DNA of 15,157 nucleotides, from contig CAJBSR010000249.1 in assembly GCA_903958285.1 (NCBI GenBank), forward strand, positions 1 to 15,157. Direction: 5' to 3'. The translations under genes and the position numbers were made by a program. The notes under the pieces were generated by a model. The model had not been told where the DNA came from. It searched no databases and worked only from the letters and a program-made list of their open reading frames with translations. Every line of letters starts with the position of its first letter. The first letter of the stretch is position 1. This stretch comes from an uncultured Sphingomonadales bacterium. Its GTDB lineage: Bacteria > Pseudomonadota > Alphaproteobacteria > Sphingomonadales > Sphingomonadaceae. Of this stretch, positions 7,251 through 14,680 are shown piece after piece.

Positions 7251-7670
7251 ATGGCAAAGTTTCTGATCGTCGAAGCCCGTTTTTATGATCACCTCAACGA
7301 CATGCTTGTCGAAGGGGCAAAAGCGGCGCTCGAAGATGAAGGCCATAAGGCCGATGTCATCACCGTCCCCGGTGCGCTCGAAATCCCCGGCGCCATCGCG
7401 CTGGCGGCCGAAAGCGGGCGCTATGATGGCTTTGTCGCCATCGGTGTCGTCATTCGCGGGGAAACCTATCACTTCGAAATCGTCGCAGGCGAAAGCGCGC
7501 GCGGTATCATGGCGCTGACCATGGACGGGATTGCCATCGGTAATGGCATTTTAACGGTCGAGAATGAGCAGCAGGCCCTCGTCCGCGCGGATCCGACGCA
7601 AAAGGACAAGGGCGGCGAAGCGGCCAAGGCCGCGATTGCGCTGCTGGAGTTGAAGTCTCAGTTCGGTTGA
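7251..7670 (+). CDS. ribH: 6,7-dimethyl-8-ribityllumazine synthase
   Basis: RibH (139 aa) condenses the RibD product with the RibB product to form lumazine, the substrate of riboflavin synthase, and usually assembles into pentamers or 60-mer capsids. Motifs visible are [17 protein letters not shown] at the N-terminus, [11 protein letters not shown] (about 39-49), [19 protein letters not shown] with the catalytic His at residue 74, and [12 protein letters not shown] followed by [11 protein letters not shown] near the C-terminus. The protein is slightly short for the family (about 150). GGAG at 7237-7240 is the ribosome site, 10 bases before the ATG, which excludes the longer frame from 7182. 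It is 4 bp after the ribB fusion stop and is the last gene before the intrinsic terminator. Confidence 0.96.
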   Translation: MAKFLIVEARFYDHLNDMLVEGAKAALEDEGHKADVITVPGALEIPGAIALAAESGRYDGFVAIGVVIRGETYHFEIVAGESARGIMALTMDGIAIGNGILTVENEQQALVRADPTQKDKGGEAAKAAIALLELKSQFG

Positions 7671-7684
7671 TTTGATTTGATCTG

Positions 7685-7786
7685 CGCGCAGAGACGCAGA
7701 GAACGCCGAGGAAGTTGGAATGAATGGCTGTGCTCCGAATCAAGTCCGGAGCACAGTTTTACTTTTCGCCTCTGCGTCTCTGCGCG
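7685..7786. repeat. 17-bp perfect inverted repeat enclosing a terminator hairpin (REP-like element)
   Basis: CGCGCAGAGACGCAGAG at 7685-7701 is the exact reverse complement of 7770-7786. Between the arms sits a second, independent perfect hairpin at 7728-7756. The unit CGCAGAGACGCAGAG is itself built from near-repeats of GCAGAGAC/GCAGAG. It resembles intergenic repeats I recall from Sphingomonadales genomes. It fills the space between the convergent ribH and OYE genes, ending 9 bases before the OYE stop codon. Confidence 0.8.
7728..7766 (+). terminator. Rho-independent terminator of the riboflavin cluster
   Basis: CTGTGCTCCG (7728-7737) pairs perfectly with CGGAGCACAG (7747-7756), giving a 10-bp stem with a 9-base loop. 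It is followed directly by TTTTACTTTT (7757-7766). The U-tract lies on the plus-strand side only, so it should end transcription coming from ribH, about 58 bases after its stop. It sits inside the larger 17-bp inverted repeat. Confidence 0.82.
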
Positions 7787-7795
7787 AACCCTTAG

Positions 7796-8869
7796 TTACC
7801 CCGCCGTCGGATAATCCGTATAGCCTTCTGGGCCCGGCGTGTACCAAGTTGCCATGTTGGTCTCCGCCCAAGCCTTGCCATCGCGGATGCGGTCGGCAAG
7901 ATCAGGGTTGGAGATATAGGGACGGCCATAGCTGACGGCATCTGCCTGCCCAGAGGCGAGCAGGGCGTTTCCGCTTTCTACGGTCAGGTCGGAATTGAGC
8001 ACCAGCTTGTTGGTGAAGACTTTGCGGATGGCGGGGGACTGCTTGGGCACATCGGTCCGCCCGAACGTGCCGTCAGGGCCGGGTTCGCGCAGTTCCAGAA
8101 AGCCGATGTTGAGCTTCTGCAATGCGGCCGCGGCAGCCGTGAACAGGCCTTCGGGGTTGCTGTCATCCGCGCCTTGCGAATCGCCATTGGGGGACAGGCG
8201 CACCGAGACGCGGTCTGCGCCCCAGACGTCGCACAGGGCCGCAGTCACTTCGGTCGTCAGGCGGATGCGGTTCTCAACAGAGCCGCCATAGGCATCGTCG
8301 CGGAAGTTGCTGTTGTCGCGCAAAAACTGGTCGAGCAGATAGCCGTTCGCGCTGTGAATCTGGACGCCGTCAAAGCCGGCCTTTTTCGCATTCTCTGCGG
8401 CCTTCACATAATCGCCGATCAGCCGAGGGATTTCATCAAGGCGCAAGGCGCGCGCTTCTTCCAACGGCTGCTTGCCGGTCTTGGTATAGGCGTGGCCCGG
8501 ACCGGTTGTGGCTGAAGACGAGACGCCGCGGCCATTGTTGTAGCTGGAATGAACCAGCCGCCCCATGTGCCACAGCTGAAGGATGATGCGGCCATCGGCT
8601 TTGTGAACCGCCTCTGTCACGGGCTTCCAGCCTTCGGTCTGCGCATCTGTCCAGATGCCCGGTGCGGATGGCCAGCCAAGGCCTTCCTGCGAAATGCCTG
8701 TGGCTTCCGAGATGATGAGGCCCGCCGACGCGCGCTGCTCATAATAGAGGCGCATCAGATCATTGGGGATATGGCCGGGGTCGGCGCGGCCACGGGTCAG
8801 TGGCGCCATCAGGATGCGGTTCGGGCAATGAATGGCCCCAAGATCAATCGGATCGAAAAGTGTCGGCAT
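7796..8869 (-). CDS. Old Yellow Enzyme family FMN-dependent alkene reductase
   Basis: The 357-residue TIM-barrel flavoprotein belongs to the OYE/NemA group, which reduces activated C=C bonds (enones, maleimides, nitro compounds) with NAD(P)H. It shows the N-terminal MPTLFDPIDLG and RILMAPLTRGRA, the substrate-binding His172 and Asn175 in QIHSANGYLLDQFL, the conserved DDAYGGSVENR, RLSPNGDSQG, and the FMN-phosphate region AVSYGRPYISNPDLADR near the C-terminus. The length is typical, and AGGGG about 8 bases before the ATG is a good ribosome site. It is convergent with ribH and divergent from the EamA gene with 38 bp between starts. The natural substrate cannot be told from sequence. The family is sure, but nemA-like naming is not. 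Confidence 0.93.
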   Translation of the reverse strand: MPTLFDPIDLGAIHCPNRILMAPLTRGRADPGHIPNDLMRLYYEQRASAGLIISEATGISQEGLGWPSAPGIWTDAQTEGWKPVTEAVHKADGRIILQLWHMGRLVHSSYNNGRGVSSSATTGPGHAYTKTGKQPLEEARALRLDEIPRLIGDYVKAAENAKKAGFDGVQIHSANGYLLDQFLRDNSNFRDDAYGGSVENRIRLTTEVTAALCDVWGADRVSVRLSPNGDSQGADDSNPEGLFTAAAAALQKLNIGFLELREPGPDGTFGRTDVPKQSPAIRKVFTNKLVLNSDLTVESGNALLASGQADAVSYGRPYISNPDLADRIRDGKAWAETNMATWYTPGPEGYTDYPTAG

Positions 8870-8907
8870 GTGGGCCCCTAGTTGCTTTGTGAGTTCGGCT
8901 AACGGAT

Positions 8908-9822
8908 ATGAGGGCGATGGGTTCCAAGCAACAGCAACAATCTCTTGGGGGGCAAGAAGTTGGCAGCCGAGCCGCCGTCATCGCGGCGCTGCTGATTGGC
9001 AACTTTGCTCTCGCCTTCGGGCCATGGCTCGTGCGTATGGCCGATGTTGGCCCCAGTGCGTCTGCCATGTGGCGCTTGGCGCTCGCAGCACCTGTGCTGT
9101 TCCTGATCGCCGCCTATCGCCGCCAGCCGCTGACCTTGCCAAACAACGCCCTGTATTGGACGATGTTGTTGTCGGGCCTGTTCTTCGCCGTTGACTTGGC
9201 CGCCTGGCACATTGGTATCCTCAAGACGAAAATGGCCAACGCCACGCTCTTTGCCAACGCGGCGAGCCTGTTCTTCCCTATTTGGGGTTTCCTTGTGGCG
9301 CGCGCCTGGCCGACGCGGCGGGAAGGGACGGCCTTTGCTGTCGCCACGATCGGCACAGTCCTGTTGCTGGGGCGTTCGGCTGAGCTCAGCACCCAGAACC
9401 TGCTGGGCGATATGCTCTGCCTTGCCGCCGGCCTGTTCTACACAGCCTATCTGGTCGTCGTCGCTCAGGCGCGCGCGCAGCTGCAAAGCTGGACGTTGCT
9501 GGCCTGGTCCACGGTTGCGACGATCCTGCCGCTGCTGCTGATCGCGTTGGCGCTCGGCGAGACGATCATGCCGCACAATTGGACACCGGTCATCGCGCTG
9601 GCGGTTGTCAGCCAGCTCATCGGTCAGGGGATGATGGTCTATGCTCTGGGGCGCGTGACGCCGCTCGTCTTCGGGCTTGCGCTGCTCACGCAGCCAGTGG
9701 TCTCAGCCACGATGGGCTGGATCAGCTATGGAGAAATGCTGGCCTTGCCCGACTGGATCGGCGCAGGGCTGATCGGGCTGGCACTCCTGATGGTGCGCCA
9801 GCCCGACCGGTCAAAGGATTAG
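8908..9822 (+). CDS. DMT superfamily (EamA) transporter
   Basis: This 304-residue integral membrane protein has about ten hydrophobic segments arranged as two EamA halves. The first half (about 24-150) includes LLIGNFALAFGPWLVRMADVG and SASAMWRLALAAPVLFL. The second (about 165-298) ends with QPVVSATMGWISYGE, typical of the inner-membrane drug/metabolite family. Substrates range widely across the family (amino acids, nucleotides, metabolites), so none is assigned. The first ATG (8908) has a poor ribosome site, and a second in-frame ATG at 8917 is possible; the Gln/Ser-rich leader is probably cytoplasmic. It shares a 38-bp divergent promoter region with the OYE gene. Its stop abuts the stop of the convergent PuuD-like gene with no spacer. 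Confidence 0.9.
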   Translation: MRAMGSKQQQQSLGGQEVGSRAAVIAALLIGNFALAFGPWLVRMADVGPSASAMWRLALAAPVLFLIAAYRRQPLTLPNNALYWTMLLSGLFFAVDLAAWHIGILKTKMANATLFANAASLFFPIWGFLVARAWPTRREGTAFAVATIGTVLLLGRSAELSTQNLLGDMLCLAAGLFYTAYLVVVAQARAQLQSWTLLAWSTVATILPLLLIALALGETIMPHNWTPVIALAVVSQLIGQGMMVYALGRVTPLVFGLALLTQPVVSATMGWISYGEMLALPDWIGAGLIGLALLMVRQPDRSKD

Positions 9823-10392
9823 TTAGCCCAAGTTCGCTGAAATCATGCAATAAAGCATCGGAATGCTCAGCAAAGTGTTGGTGCGGCTGAACATCATCGC
9901 CGTGCTTGCAGCCTTCGCTTTGGTGGCGTCGTCAGCAGCAACAATGCCGAGGGCTTTCTTCTGGTTTGGCCAGATGATGAACCAGACGTTGAATGCCATG
10001 ATCAGCGCAAGCCACATGCCAATACCAATAAGGAGCATGCCGCCCTCGCCTTGGAGCAGCATTGCCTGTGCCAGATAGCCTGCACGCCAAGCGATCAGGA
10101 GGCCGGTTACCACAGTAAGGGCTGCGCCCCACCGGAACCAGAATAGGGCTTCGGGAGCGATGTACTTAGACACGGCCGGCTTAAGCTCCGCGGGGATCTT
10201 CGGCATGGTCGGGATCTGCGTGAAGTTAAAATAATAGAGATGACCAATCCACAAGATGCCGAAAAAGACGTGTAGCCAGCGGATTGTCTGCTGCTCCAGA
10301 TCGCCGTTTGGTGCGATCGAGAAAATAATGGCAAGAGCGGCGACTAAGCCCACCGCAAGAACCGCGTTCAGATTTCCAAAAAATTTCGCCAT
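9823..10392 (-). CDS. Urate-oxidase-N/PuuD-like membrane protein without cytochrome domain
   Basis: The 189-residue protein has about five membrane helices (near residues 10-27, 36-57, 82-100, 116-140 and 172-186). The stretch FFGILWIGHLYYFNFTQIPTM, followed by a conserved PEALFWFRWGAALTVVTGLL, matches the membrane domain at the N-terminus of PuuD-type urate hydroxylases (Pfam Urate_ox_N). Full PuuD proteins add a C-terminal cytochrome c with CXXCH, which is absent here, and no purine genes are nearby. A urate function is therefore unproven; a general redox membrane protein is as likely. The ATG at 10392 is preferred because GGGGGAG lies nine bases upstream; a longer TTG start at 10410 would overlap that site. 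It is divergent from the COQ9 gene. Confidence 0.82.
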   Translation of the reverse strand: MAKFFGNLNAVLAVGLVAALAIIFSIAPNGDLEQQTIRWLHVFFGILWIGHLYYFNFTQIPTMPKIPAELKPAVSKYIAPEALFWFRWGAALTVVTGLLIAWRAGYLAQAMLLQGEGGMLLIGIGMWLALIMAFNVWFIIWPNQKKALGIVAADDATKAKAASTAMMFSRTNTLLSIPMLYCMISANLG

Positions 10393-10459
10393 TTTTGACG
10401 ACTCCCCCAATTGGTTGAACCTTTGATTGACGCAGCGAACCTAACATCCCATCTAGCCG

Positions 10460-11158
10460 ATGTCACCTTGGTTGCAGCGAAAGGCCCGGCACGTGTCCGT
10501 CGATTTCAATAACATGACGCTTGAGGAGTTGCGGGGCGCTTTGGCAAGCGAGCTTCCTGCGGACGCTGCGTTTGACGGATGGACGTCAACGGCCTTGCAG
10601 GCAACGGCAGATCGGCTGGGCGTGGACGGCGATGTGGCCGGCCTCGCCTTCCCTGATGGTGCCCTCCAGATGATCGACGCTTGGTTCGCGTCGGTGGACG
10701 CCGACATGCTGGCTGCCTGCCCATTCGAAATGCTGGCCACGATGAAAATCCGGGAGCGGATCACGACGCTGGTGGAGAGCCGTCTGTCGATCCTCGCCCC
10801 CAATCGGGAGGCCCTGCGGCGCGCACAGGCCATTCTTGCCAATCCGTTGAATGCGCGTGTCGCGTCCCGTCTGGGTTGGCGCGCGGCCGACGCCATGTGG
10901 CGCGCGGCTGGCGATACGGCGACGGATTATAATCACTATACCAAGCGCGCCATTCTGGGCTCGGTCTATGCCGCGACGCTGCTGATCTTCGTGAATGATG
11001 ACAGCGAGGAGTGGGCCGACACACAGGCGTTTCTGGCGCGGCGGATTGACGGCATCATGCGGTTTGAAAAGGCCAAGGCGAAATGGACAGGCGGCGGGAC
11101 TGACCGCCATTTCAGCATGGCCCGGTTCCTTGGGCGGCTGCGCTACCCGGCCGCTTGA
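10460..11158 (+). CDS. COQ9 family protein (ubiquinone biosynthesis)
   Basis: The 232-residue protein matches COQ9, a TetR-like fold that binds isoprenoid lipids and helps COQ7-type hydroxylases in ubiquinone synthesis in alphaproteobacteria and mitochondria. The N-terminal helical part (about 19-95) contains FDGWTSTALQATADRLGVD. The C-terminal COQ9 core (about 135-205) holds GWRAADAMWRAAGDTATDYN, HYTKRAILGSVYAATLL, and then DTQAFLARRIDGIMRFE. The start is uncertain: the ATG at 10460 has no ribosome site, a GTG at 10493 follows AAAGG, and the ATG at 10514 (MTLEELRGAL) best fits where relatives begin. The longest frame is given. It lies 69 bp before feoA and is probably a separate unit. Confidence 0.88.
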   Translation: MSPWLQRKARHVSVDFNNMTLEELRGALASELPADAAFDGWTSTALQATADRLGVDGDVAGLAFPDGALQMIDAWFASVDADMLAACPFEMLATMKIRERITTLVESRLSILAPNREALRRAQAILANPLNARVASRLGWRAADAMWRAAGDTATDYNHYTKRAILGSVYAATLLIFVNDDSEEWADTQAFLARRIDGIMRFEKAKAKWTGGGTDRHFSMARFLGRLRYPAA

Positions 11159-11179
11159 ATCGTCTGGTATTCCCCTGAA

Positions 11180-11198
11180 GAAAATGATAATCAATTGC
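11180..11198 (+). promoter_or_regulatory. Fur-like operator upstream of feoAB
   Basis: By eye, GAAAATGATAATCAATTGC matches 15 of 19 positions of the classical Fur box GATAATGATAATCATTATC, with the core TGATAATCA at 11185-11193. It overlaps a 12-bp perfect palindrome CAATTGCAATTG (11192-11203). It lies 30-48 bases before the preferred feoA start, where GATAAT could also act as the -10. Iron repression by Fur, or by a related alphaproteobacterial regulator, is inferred from site and context. Confidence 0.7.
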
Positions 11199-11227
11199 AA
11201 TTGGGTTTGGATGAAGCTGGGGCCGAA

Positions 11228-11467
11228 GTGCAACTCGACGAATTGCCACTGAATCAGGTTGCGCACATTGCCGACATTGATTGGACACGCCTTGGCGACA
11301 CCGAGGCGCATCGCCTGCGTTGCCTGGGGTTTGAGCCGGGGGCCGAAGTGGAGCCGCTGCACCGTGGCTGGTTCCTGTTCAAAGACCCGCTCGCCGTCCG
11401 TGTTGGCCGCATGACCGTTGCCATCCGCGCGGCCCATGCCGCCGCTGTGCAGGTCACGACCGCGTGA
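11228..11467 (+). CDS. feoA: Ferrous iron transport protein FeoA
   Basis: FeoA (79 aa from this start) is a small cytoplasmic SH3-like protein that works with FeoB in Fe(II) uptake. Visible family features are LDELPLNQVAHIADIDW at the start, the central RLRCLGFEPGAEVEPLHRG, and the end DPLAVRVGRMTVAIRAAHAAAVQV. A longer frame begins with TTG at 11195, but that codon lies inside the Fur-like box and the added codons lack the GC-rich third positions of the gene. The GTG at 11228, with GGGG a few bases upstream, is therefore preferred. The stop overlaps the feoB GTG as GTGA (11464-11467), indicating translational coupling. Confidence 0.9.
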   Translation: MQLDELPLNQVAHIADIDWTRLGDTEAHRLRCLGFEPGAEVEPLHRGWFLFKDPLAVRVGRMTVAIRAAHAAAVQVTTA

Positions 11468-13317
11468 CGTCCCTCCCACTTGTCGCGCTTGCCGGGAACC
11501 CTAATGCCGGGAAGAGCGCGCTCTTCAATGCGCTGACGGGTGCACGGCAGAAGACGGGCAACTACCCCGGCGTCACGGTGGAGCGCCATGCGGGCCGCTT
11601 CTCATTGGAGGATGGGCGGCCGGTTGAGGTCGTTGATCTGCCCGGCACCTATAGCCTCCAGCCCGCCAGCCCCGATGAGGCCGTCACGCGCGATGTCCTC
11701 ATGGGCAAGCAGGCGGGGGAGCGGCGCCCCGATGCGCTGGTCGTCGTCGTCGATGCCGGTAATCTCGACAACCATCTGCGCTTCGCCATTGAACTGATTG
11801 CGCTTGGCCTGCCAACCGTCGTTGCGCTCAACATGATCGATCTGGCGGAGCGGGACGGGCTGACGCTCGATGCGCAGCGCCTGTCAGCAGCCTTGGGCGT
11901 GCCGGTGATCCCGACCGTGGCGGTGCGCCGCCGTGGCCTTGACGATCTGCGTGCCGCACTGTCGAGCGCTGTCACGCAACAGAAGACTGTGGCGGCAGAT
12001 GTGCCGCAGATCAGCGCGGCGGATTTGCGCGCGCGGGCGCATGCGGCTGCGCGGTCAGCCATTGTCGGTGAAACGCAGGAACGGCAGATCACCCGCACGA
12101 TTGACGCGGTTGTCCTCCACCCCATTGCGGGGCCGATCCTTTTGTTCGCGACGCTCTTTGCGATGTTCCAACTTGTCTATGCCGCAGCCGAAGCGCCTGT
12201 TGACCTGATCGAAGGCTGGATCGGCCTTCTGTCGGATTTCGTGCGGTCCTCTATGCCAGATACGCTGCTGCGCTCGGCACTCACCGACGGGGTGATTGCA
12301 GGCGTCGGCGCGGTGGTGGTTTTCCTGCCACAGATTCTCGTGCTGTTCGCCTTCATCCTCGTGCTCGAAATGTCGGGCTATATGGTGCGCGCGGCGTTCA
12401 TCATGGACCGGTTGATGGCCAGCGTCGGGTTGTCGGGCCGGGCCTTCATCCCGCTCCTCTCGTCCTTTGCCTGTGCTGTGCCCGGCATCATGGCGACGCG
12501 TACGATTGAAGATCCGCGCGACCGGCTGACGACGATCCTCATTGCCCCGCTGATGACCTGTTCGGCGCGCCTGCCCGTCTACGCCGTCATCATCGGCGCC
12601 TTCATTCCGGAACGGTCTGTCGGGCCGGGGCTGGGCTTGCAGGGACTGGTTCTCTTCGGCCTCTACATTGCCGGGATTGTCGGCGCGATGCTGGCGGCAC
12701 TCGTCATCCGCAAGACGGTGGCGCAAGGCTCCAGCCTTGGGTTCATGATGGAAATGCCGCGCTATCAGCTGCCGAACCTGAAGGATGTGGCGCTTGGCCT
12801 GTGGCAGCGCGCGGCCGCATTCTTGCGTCGCGCAGGCACCATCATCGCCGTGACCACCATCATCTTGTGGGCGCTGCTGAGCTTCCCGCAGGTGCCTGCT
12901 GGATCGAGCAAGAGCCAGATCGACCAATCAATTGCCGGGCGCATCGCCAGCGGGTTGGAACCCATCGTGGCACCTATCGGCTTCAACCGCGATATGGCGC
13001 TGGCGCTCATCCCGGCGATGGCCGCGCGGGAGGTCGCCGTCTCCGCGCTGGCCACAACCTATGCCATCGATTCCGCTGACGATGCGCAAGGCGAAAAGAC
13101 GCTTCGGGAGAAGCTGCGTGCGGGCTGGACCATCCCGATGGCGCTTGCCTTCCTCGCCTGGTTCGTTTTTGCGCCACAGTGCATTTCCACCATTGCCGTG
13201 GTGCGGCGTGAAACCAATGGATGGAAATGGCCCGTGATCATGGTGACCTATCTGTTCGCACTGGCATATGTCGCGGCAGGCGCTACATACTGGCTCTCAA
13301 CATTTCTGGGTCTTTAA
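11464..13317 (+). CDS. feoB: Ferrous iron transporter FeoB
   Basis: FeoB (617 aa) is the inner-membrane Fe(II) transporter with a cytoplasmic G domain. The G1 loop is GNPNAGKS at 11-18, G2 includes Thr38 in NYPGVTVE, G3 is DLPG at 58-61, and G4 is NMID at 123-126. A helical region links it to the membrane part from about residue 215. The two gate repeats contain SSFACAVPGIMATRTI (Cys337) and LMTCSARLPVYAVII (Cys366), residues proposed to line the iron path in this family. It is shorter than E. coli FeoB (773 aa), as in many alphaproteobacteria. It starts inside the feoA stop and ends 10 bp before ssb. No feoC follows. Confidence 0.95.
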   Translation: MTSLPLVALAGNPNAGKSALFNALTGARQKTGNYPGVTVERHAGRFSLEDGRPVEVVDLPGTYSLQPASPDEAVTRDVLMGKQAGERRPDALVVVVDAGNLDNHLRFAIELIALGLPTVVALNMIDLAERDGLTLDAQRLSAALGVPVIPTVAVRRRGLDDLRAALSSAVTQQKTVAADVPQISAADLRARAHAAARSAIVGETQERQITRTIDAVVLHPIAGPILLFATLFAMFQLVYAAAEAPVDLIEGWIGLLSDFVRSSMPDTLLRSALTDGVIAGVGAVVVFLPQILVLFAFILVLEMSGYMVRAAFIMDRLMASVGLSGRAFIPLLSSFACAVPGIMATRTIEDPRDRLTTILIAPLMTCSARLPVYAVIIGAFIPERSVGPGLGLQGLVLFGLYIAGIVGAMLAALVIRKTVAQGSSLGFMMEMPRYQLPNLKDVALGLWQRAAAFLRRAGTIIAVTTIILWALLSFPQVPAGSSKSQIDQSIAGRIASGLEPIVAPIGFNRDMALALIPAMAAREVAVSALATTYAIDSADDAQGEKTLREKLRAGWTIPMALAFLAWFVFAPQCISTIAVVRRETNGWKWPVIMVTYLFALAYVAAGATYWLSTFLGL

Positions 13318-13327
13318 AGGATAGAGC

Positions 13328-13837
13328 ATGGCGGGGAGCGTCAACAAGGTCACACTGGTCGGCAATCTGGGGAAAGACCCCGAAGCACGTTCGATGAACA
13401 ATGGCGGGGAAGTGGTCAGCTTCACCCTCGCCACATCGGAAACGTGGAATGACCGGGACGGCAACAAGCAGGAAAAGACCGAGTGGCACAACGTGGTGAT
13501 CTTTAACGAGAACCTCGGCAAGGTCGCAAAGAACTACCTGCGCAAGGGCCAGAAGGCCTATATCGAAGGTCAGCTGCAGACCCGCAAATGGACCGACCAG
13601 AACGGCAATGACCGCTACACGACTGAGGTTGTGCTGCAGCGCTTCCGTGGGGAACTCGTCCTGCTCTCCGGTCGCGAAGGCGGCGGTGGCGGCGGCGGTG
13701 CCAGCTCCGGTGGTGGGGATTGGGGTCAGCGCTCGGGCGGCGGCAATGCCGGCGGCGGCGCTTCATCCGGCAACTTTGGCGGCTCCGGCGCGCCGAGCCC
13801 GTTCGACAGCGATCTGGACGACGACGTCCCGTTTTGA
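13328..13837 (+). CDS. ssb: Single-stranded DNA-binding protein
   Basis: SSB (169 aa) coats single-stranded DNA during replication, repair and recombination. The OB fold spans about residues 4-110, with [16 protein letters not shown] at the start, the conserved TEWHNVVIF, and [11 protein letters not shown]. It is followed by a Gly/Ser-rich disordered linker (about 118-157) and the acidic tip DDDVPF at the very end, which recruits partner proteins. AAAGGA, overlapping the feoB stop codon, is the ribosome site. In many bacteria ssb lies beside uvrA; here it is 10 bp after feoB on the same strand and may receive read-through from the iron-regulated promoter. Confidence 0.96.
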   Translation: MAGSVNKVTLVGNLGKDPEARSMNNGGEVVSFTLATSETWNDRDGNKQEKTEWHNVVIFNENLGKVAKNYLRKGQKAYIEGQLQTRKWTDQNGNDRYTTEVVLQRFRGELVLLSGREGGGGGGGASSGGGDWGQRSGGGNAGGGASSGNFGGSGAPSPFDSDLDDDVPF

Positions 13838-13871
13838 TCGGGGGGGCTGAGGCCCTTTCCACCCGCTTACC

Positions 13872-13939
13872 CTGAGCCTGTCGAAGGGTTGTTCTTCTCG
13901 CTTGAAGCACAGGGAAGGACAGGGCTTCGACAAGCTCAG
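13872..13939. repeat. REP-like intergenic inverted repeat (CTGAGCYTGTCGAAG type)
   Basis: CTGAGCCTGTCGAAG at 13872-13886 pairs with CTTCGACAAGCTCAG at 13925-13939, differing at one of 15 positions, around a 38-base interior. This arm sequence is one I recall as widely repeated between genes in Sphingomonadales and some other bacteria. It lies in the 129-bp space between the convergent ssb and queuosine-transporter genes. It may act as a bidirectional transcript-end structure; there is no U-tract, so a classical intrinsic terminator is not supported. Confidence 0.8.
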
Positions 13940-13966
13940 CCCAAACGGGTCGGGATGCGTTGTCGG

Positions 13967-14680
13967 TTACGCCCGCGTCTTAAACGGGGTGAAATCAGTG
14001 CCCTCGTCAAACAGATCGACGCCCTCATGGCGCTTCAGTTTGTTGACGACCACATAGGTCACGGGTGTCAGCAGCACTTCCCACAACACCTTCAGCCCCC
14101 AATTGGTGACCATCACGGTCAGCACTTGGCTGGTGGACCAAATCCCTAAAAAGGCCAGCGGGTAGAAGATCATGCTGTCCACGCCTTGGCCGAAGATAGT
14201 GGAGCCAATCGTACGGCTCCACAGATGCTTGCCCTGCGTCCACACTTTCATGCGCGCGAGCACATAGGAATTGACGAATTCCCCCGCCCAGAAGGCGACG
14301 ATAGAGGCAAAGACGATCCGGGGCACCTGCCCGAACACGCTCTCATATGCGTCCTGCCCGTCCCAGCCCGGGGCTGGCGGCAGCGAGACGACAACCCAGC
14401 TCATAAACGCCATGAACAGCATCGCTGAAAAGCCCACCCAGATGCAGCGGCGCGCGCGGGCATAGCCATAGACTTCGGTCAGCACGTCACCGATGACGTA
14501 GCCCAGCGGGAAGAACAATATGCCCGCGCCAAACTCCCATCCGCCGAGCGTTGCGACTTTGGCCGCGCCGATGACATTTGATAGCAACAGGATGGCAACA
14601 AAGGCGGCCATCACGACATCAAAGCTGCGGAACTGGTGAATGGTCTCCGCCTTTACGGCGCGCGGGTGCTGATCGGTCAT
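13967..14680 (-). CDS. yhhQ: Queuosine precursor transporter (YhhQ/VUT family)
   Basis: The 237-residue protein has about six membrane helices and matches the YhhQ (DUF165) family of inner-membrane importers of the queuosine precursors preQ0/preQ1. Characteristic parts are LLLSNVIGAAKV (about 32-43), FFPLGYVIGDVLTEVYGYARARR (about 56-78, with the conserved acidic residues in DVLTEVYG), FWAGEFVNSYVLARMK (about 129-144) and RTIGSTIFGQGVDSMIFY (about 155-172). The length is typical. Its ATG overlaps the stop of the upstream minus-strand gene as ATGA (14677-14680), suggesting coupling. It converges on ssb across a REP-like element. Which precursor is imported cannot be told from the sequence. Confidence 0.92.
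   Translation of the reverse strand: MTDQHPRAVKAETIHQFRSFDVVMAAFVAILLLSNVIGAAKVATLGGWEFGAGILFFPLGYVIGDVLTEVYGYARARRCIWVGFSAMLFMAFMSWVVVSLPPAPGWDGQDAYESVFGQVPRIVFASIVAFWAGEFVNSYVLARMKVWTQGKHLWSRTIGSTIFGQGVDSMIFYPLAFLGIWSTSQVLTVMVTNWGLKVLWEVLLTPVTYVVVNKLKRHEGVDLFDEGTDFTPFKTRA

Noticed and set aside
10586..11479. 297-aa minus-strand frame across the COQ9 gene and feoA
   Set aside because: It is opposite two genes with clear family matches and crosses the Fur-like box; no motif supports it.
12055..12927. 290-aa minus-strand frame across feoB
   Set aside because: It is an antisense shadow of feoB with Arg/His/Gln-rich, low-complexity composition and no recognisable domain.
13680..13790. GGC-rich repetitive stretch as a possible DNA repeat element
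   Set aside because: It encodes the Gly/Ser-rich disordered linker normal for bacterial SSB proteins.
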